From an uncultured Erythrobacter sp. (GTDB taxonomy: Bacteria; Pseudomonadota; Alphaproteobacteria; Sphingomonadales; Sphingomonadaceae), in the NCBI GenBank assembly GCA_947503275.1, contig CANNCZ010000001.1, forward strand, positions 248,001 to 312,000: a stretch of 64,000 bases of DNA, read 5' to 3'. The position numbers were made by a program, and so were the translations under genes. The notes below the pieces were generated by a model. It saw only the letters and a program-made list of their open reading frames with translations. It did not search any database and was not told where the DNA came from. Below are positions 61,439 through 64,000 of the stretch, in pieces. Position 1 is the first letter of the stretch; every line of letters begins with the position of its first letter.

Positions 61439-61783
61439 TCAGTGTCCGAGTGCTTCCTCGACTGTGTCGGCAACGCGGAATACCATATCATAGCGACTTA
61501 TGGCGAGAATTTCGCGCATTGTCTCATTCGGGCTCGCCAGAACAATCGTTGTGCCGGAATCTTGGCTGGCGCGCTGTGCCAATGTCAGCGCACGCAGACC
61601 GCGTGATGACATATAGTCAACCTTTGCAAGATCAATGATCGCGGTTGCTGGGCCAGCGGCCATTGCATCCAACAAATGTTCTTTGAAAGCATCTGCGGTG
61701 GATTCGTCGATCCGCCCGCTAGGTGCGAGCAAGGTTGCGCCTGCACGCTCCTCGCTATTCCAATCCAATGCACTGCCCGTCAT
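61439..61783 (-). CDS. STAS-domain anti-anti-sigma factor
   Basis: The 114-residue protein is a single STAS domain: APSGRIDESTADAFKEHLLD, IIDLAKVDYMSSRGLRALTL with the serine that would be phosphorylated by the RsbW-like kinase, and the end MVFRVADTVEEALGH. From ATG 61783 it has the standard length. It heads the operon STAS-MBL-CHASE2/SpoIIE and forms a partner-switching set with the kinase at 56817. Confidence 0.92.
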   Translation of the reverse strand: MTGSALDWNSEERAGATLLAPSGRIDESTADAFKEHLLDAMAAGPATAIIDLAKVDYMSSRGLRALTLAQRASQDSGTTIVLASPNETMREILAISRYDMVFRVADTVEEALGH

Positions 61784-62187
61784 GGAATGGGCATAGCGCG
61801 CATTAACCCGATTGCCAAATGCTCTTGGCTTACTCTCATAAGCGCCAAGGACTGGCGATATTGCGACCAGATGTTGCACAGTTCCTCCTGCATCAGTTTG
61901 CGACACGTGACATTCGAACAGTGAATTGTGAATTTTTCCCTAGTTTTCGGGCATTTTGGAGGATTTTCCTGAGTGGTCTGTTAGGGGGCAAAGCGGTAAA
62001 GCTGTGTGATTGTGATGGTTTATATGATTTACACCGAGTTACCGGCCTACGCTCTTGTTTTAGCTATCGAACCCGGTATCACCTCGCAAAACACACGGTC
62101 GCACGAAACCGGGGGCAACCCATGTGGCAAAGCCACAGGGTCTGGGGTCGTATTTTTCTGCAATGATTTGGAGCTAACGGGCGCGTT
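61784..62187. other. Control region between the STAS gene and the TpsB gene
   Basis: About 400 bases without a supported gene. The right half can fold into stems: TACCGG/CCGGTA around 62039-62079, and ACCC-A-TGTGGC/GCCACA-GGGT with an AAA loop at 62118-62141. Nothing else was recognised. Confidence 0.5.
62039..62155 (+). ncRNA. Candidate structured leader RNA of the TpsB gene
   Basis: Two stems are visible: TACCGG (62039-62044 region) with CCGGTA (62073-62079 region), and a 10-bp hairpin with one bulged A and an AAA loop at 62118-62141. The text GGCAAAGCCACAGGGTCT partly matches the conserved 3' strand of the cyclic-di-GMP-I riboswitch (GCAAAGCCAC-GGGTCT), but the other conserved parts are not in their expected places. 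The call is tentative. Confidence 0.25.
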
Positions 62188-62205
62188 GTGCGCTGGCTGA
62201 GGCTC

Positions 62206-64000
62206 ATGCCGGGGGCGGTCTTGTATATCCGTGAATTATCGTCGAGCTCGGTCCGGACGGGTCCGGACCATACCAGCTTTGTGACTGGCGCAACTGCGAC
62301 GTCTGCATTTGTGTTTTGCGCCGCAGTGGCTTTTCCGGTGCATTCGGCTTATGCGCAAAATGTCGGACAGGCTCCACCGCAACTGACCCCACCAACGCGT
62401 GGTCAGCTAACGCCGCCAGAACAAGTGCGCGACAATCGCGGCGTCACGCTCACCATTGATGGAGATCTGGAGCGCGCACCCTGCGTGCTCGACCGTGAGG
62501 ACTATGCTGACATCCGCTTGACGCTCAGTGATGTCGAGTTTGCCGGGTTGGATCGAGTGCCGGGCCTATCGCTGGATGCCGCGGCAGAAGGGTATCTGGA
62601 CCGCGAATTGCCACTGGCTGTATTGTGCGACATTCGCGCGGGAGCCAATGCGATTTTGCGCAGCCAAGGCTATCTCGCGACGGTCGAAATACCTGAGCAG
62701 AATTTGAGCGACGGGGTTGCCGATTTCGGCGTGGTCTTTGGGCGGCTGACTGGTTTGCGTGTGCGCGGTGACGCTGGTCCGTCAGAGGATGTGGTTACGA
62801 GCTATCTTGAAAAACTGACCGAACAACCTGTTTTCAACACTAAGGATGCAGAGCGCTATCTGCTGCTTGCTGATGATTTACCCGGTGTCGATGTTCGCCT
62901 GTCGCTGCGTCCCGCAGCGGGCGGTGCGCCGGGGGATTTAACCGGAGAGATCGCCGTCGTTCGCAATCGCGGCGCCATTGATCTCAATGTACAGAATTTC
63001 GGCTCTGACACGATTGGACGATTTGGCGGATTGCTGCGGGTGGAGGCATATGACCTCACGGGGCTTGGTGATCGCACGTCGATTGCGTTGTTCAGCACGC
63101 TAGAGTTCACCGAACAGCAAACAGTGCAAATCGGACACGACTTTGCGGTTGGCTCTGATGGGCTGCGGCTTGGCGGGCAATTGACCTATAGTGAGACCAG
63201 TCCAGACCTGAACTTGCCGGGGGTCGACCTTCAGTCTGAAACGGTATTAGCCAGCGTTCAGGCCAGCTATCCGCTCAAGCGGTCGCGCCAATCGAGCATC
63301 TTTGCCAATGTCGGCTTTGATCTGGTGGATCAGGATGTCGAGTTTAATGCGGTCCCAATCTCAAGCGACCGTGTGCGGACATTGTTTGCACGGGTCAGCG
63401 GCGATTGGACCGATAAGCGAAGTGTTCAACGTCTCGATGGATACACGCCGTTTGAGCCGAAAATTCGCGCCCGCTATGGCTTCGAGGCGCGCCAAGGGGT
63501 TGATGCGTTTTCAACCAGTCCCGATTGCCGGATCAACCCGATAAGCTGCTTTGTTGGCGGCAGTCCGCCGCCTAGCCGGATTGAGGCGGACCCGACGCCA
63601 TTCCTGTTTCGTTACGATGCTGGGGTCGAATTCCGCCCGGATCCGGCGATCACATTCTCGCTTGAGGCATCTGCGCAGGTTTCCAGCAAGCCATTGCCTG
63701 CCTTCGAAGAATTTGCCGCAGGCAGTTTCTCAATCGGTCGTGGCTTTGATCCCGGCGCGGTGCTGGGCGACAGCGGTTTCGCAACCTCGTTTGAGGTTCG
63801 CTATGGCTCAATGGCGCCCGCAGATCCCGAAGCGATAGCGGTGCAGCCTTACGTTTTCACCGACTTTGCGCGGACTTGGAACGAAGACCCCAGCCGCCGC
63901 CCGCTCAACCCTGATCGCGTGTGGTCAGCAGGTGGCGGCTTGCGCGCCGTGTGGGGCTCCAAATTGCAGGCCGATGCTTTTCTTGCCGTCCCATTGCAGC
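62206..64000 (+). CDS. TpsB/ShlB-type outer-membrane pore for two-partner secretion (5' part)
   Basis: The open frame runs off the right edge (about 598 codons present). It has a signal region ending HSAYAQ, a POTRA domain (about residues 70-230: LTIDGDLERAPCVLDREDYA, AGANAILRSQGYLATVEIPE, GVVFGRLTGLRVRGDAG) and then the barrel of the FhaC/ShlB family (NRGAIDLNVQNFGSDTIGRF and repeated strands). Such pores secrete a TpsA adhesin or hemolysin, whose gene is probably outside the window. The start is uncertain: GTG 62188 or ATG 62206. The STAS partner-switching operon is divergent. Confidence 0.88.
   Translation, partial: MPGAVLYIRELSSSSVRTGPDHTSFVTGATATSAFVFCAAVAFPVHSAYAQNVGQAPPQLTPPTRGQLTPPEQVRDNRGVTLTIDGDLERAPCVLDREDYADIRLTLSDVEFAGLDRVPGLSLDAAAEGYLDRELPLAVLCDIRAGANAILRSQGYLATVEIPEQNLSDGVADFGVVFGRLTGLRVRGDAGPSEDVVTSYLEKLTEQPVFNTKDAERYLLLADDLPGVDVRLSLRPAAGGAPGDLTGEIAVVRNRGAIDLNVQNFGSDTIGRFGGLLRVEAYDLTGLGDRTSIALFSTLEFTEQQTVQIGHDFAVGSDGLRLGGQLTYSETSPDLNLPGVDLQSETVLASVQASYPLKRSRQSSIFANVGFDLVDQDVEFNAVPISSDRVRTLFARVSGDWTDKRSVQRLDGYTPFEPKIRARYGFEARQGVDAFSTSPDCRINPISCFVGGSPPPSRIEADPTPFLFRYDAGVEFRPDPAITFSLEASAQVSSKPLPAFEEFAAGSFSIGRGFDPGAVLGDSGFATSFEVRYGSMAPADPEAIAVQPYVFTDFARTWNEDPSRRPLNPDRVWSAGGGLRAVWGSKLQADAFLAVPLQ

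Noticed and set aside
1..64000. CRISPR arrays, insertion sequences, transposases, integrases, prophage genes
   Set aside because: No regularly spaced short repeats, transposase or integrase motifs were seen.

Overview
The window is a chromosomal segment of an alphaproteobacterium, most likely a marine sphingomonad of the Erythrobacter/Altererythrobacter group. This rests on the cell-cycle regulator GcrA, the ATP-synthase zeta inhibitor (DUF1476), an HspQ homologue, an adjacent crtW-crtZ ketocarotenoid pair, PL7 alginate lyases and generally sphingomonad-like proteins. The genus is inference. Genes are dense, often overlap by 1-4 bases, and lie on both strands.

Layout. 1-2.4 kb: the end of a VirB-type type IV secretion operon (virB9 tail, virB10, virB11). 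2.6-6.4 kb: polyphosphate kinase and exopolyphosphatase. 6.4-9.4 kb: queuosine-precursor transporter, tRNA-Arg(TCT), Nudix hydrolase, a candidate sigma-54 small RNA, and the zeta inhibitor-bolA-grxD cluster. 9.4-13.2 kb: a leucine operon (leuC, a GFA-family gene, a small membrane protein, leuD, a quinone oxidoreductase). 13.3-16 kb: thioesterase, crtW-crtZ and two tandem unknown paralogues. 16-16.8 kb: ybaN and sufE. 16.8-21.6 kb: a greatly expanded phage-shock-protein (Psp) operon with a sigma-54 promoter and divergent pspF. 21.7-24.0 kb: an arsR-arsI pair and small envelope proteins, three of which share a GWGN motif. 24.2-41.6 kb: the translation/RNA operon rimP-nusA-ylxR-infB ... rbfA ... 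truB-rpsO-pnp, interrupted by unrelated genes. 41.6-47.5 kb: mixed genes including gcrA, hspQ and tRNA-Ser(CGA). 47.8-55.5 kb: two PL7 alginate lyases flanking a 1635-residue autotransporter. 55.7-56.8 kb: glutathione-dependent formaldehyde dehydrogenase. 56.8-64 kb: a partner-switching locus (RsbW-like kinase, SpoIIE-type phosphatase with a CHASE2 sensor, STAS antagonist, MBL hydrolase) with FecR and OmpA-like envelope proteins and the start of a TpsB two-partner-secretion pore.

Most unusual parts. The Psp operon encodes five extra small membrane proteins with PspB-like architecture that carry a tail like that of PspC. The pspA reading frame extends 95 codons upstream of the normal start and contains the same short tail motif. 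Other points of interest are a possible sigma-54-driven small RNA with two hairpins, a terminator placed directly before the ribosome binding site of a DUF1993 gene (possible attenuation), a decayed duplicate of that gene's 3' end, a hexuronate-type operator palindrome before an alginate lyase, and a structured leader before the TpsB gene.
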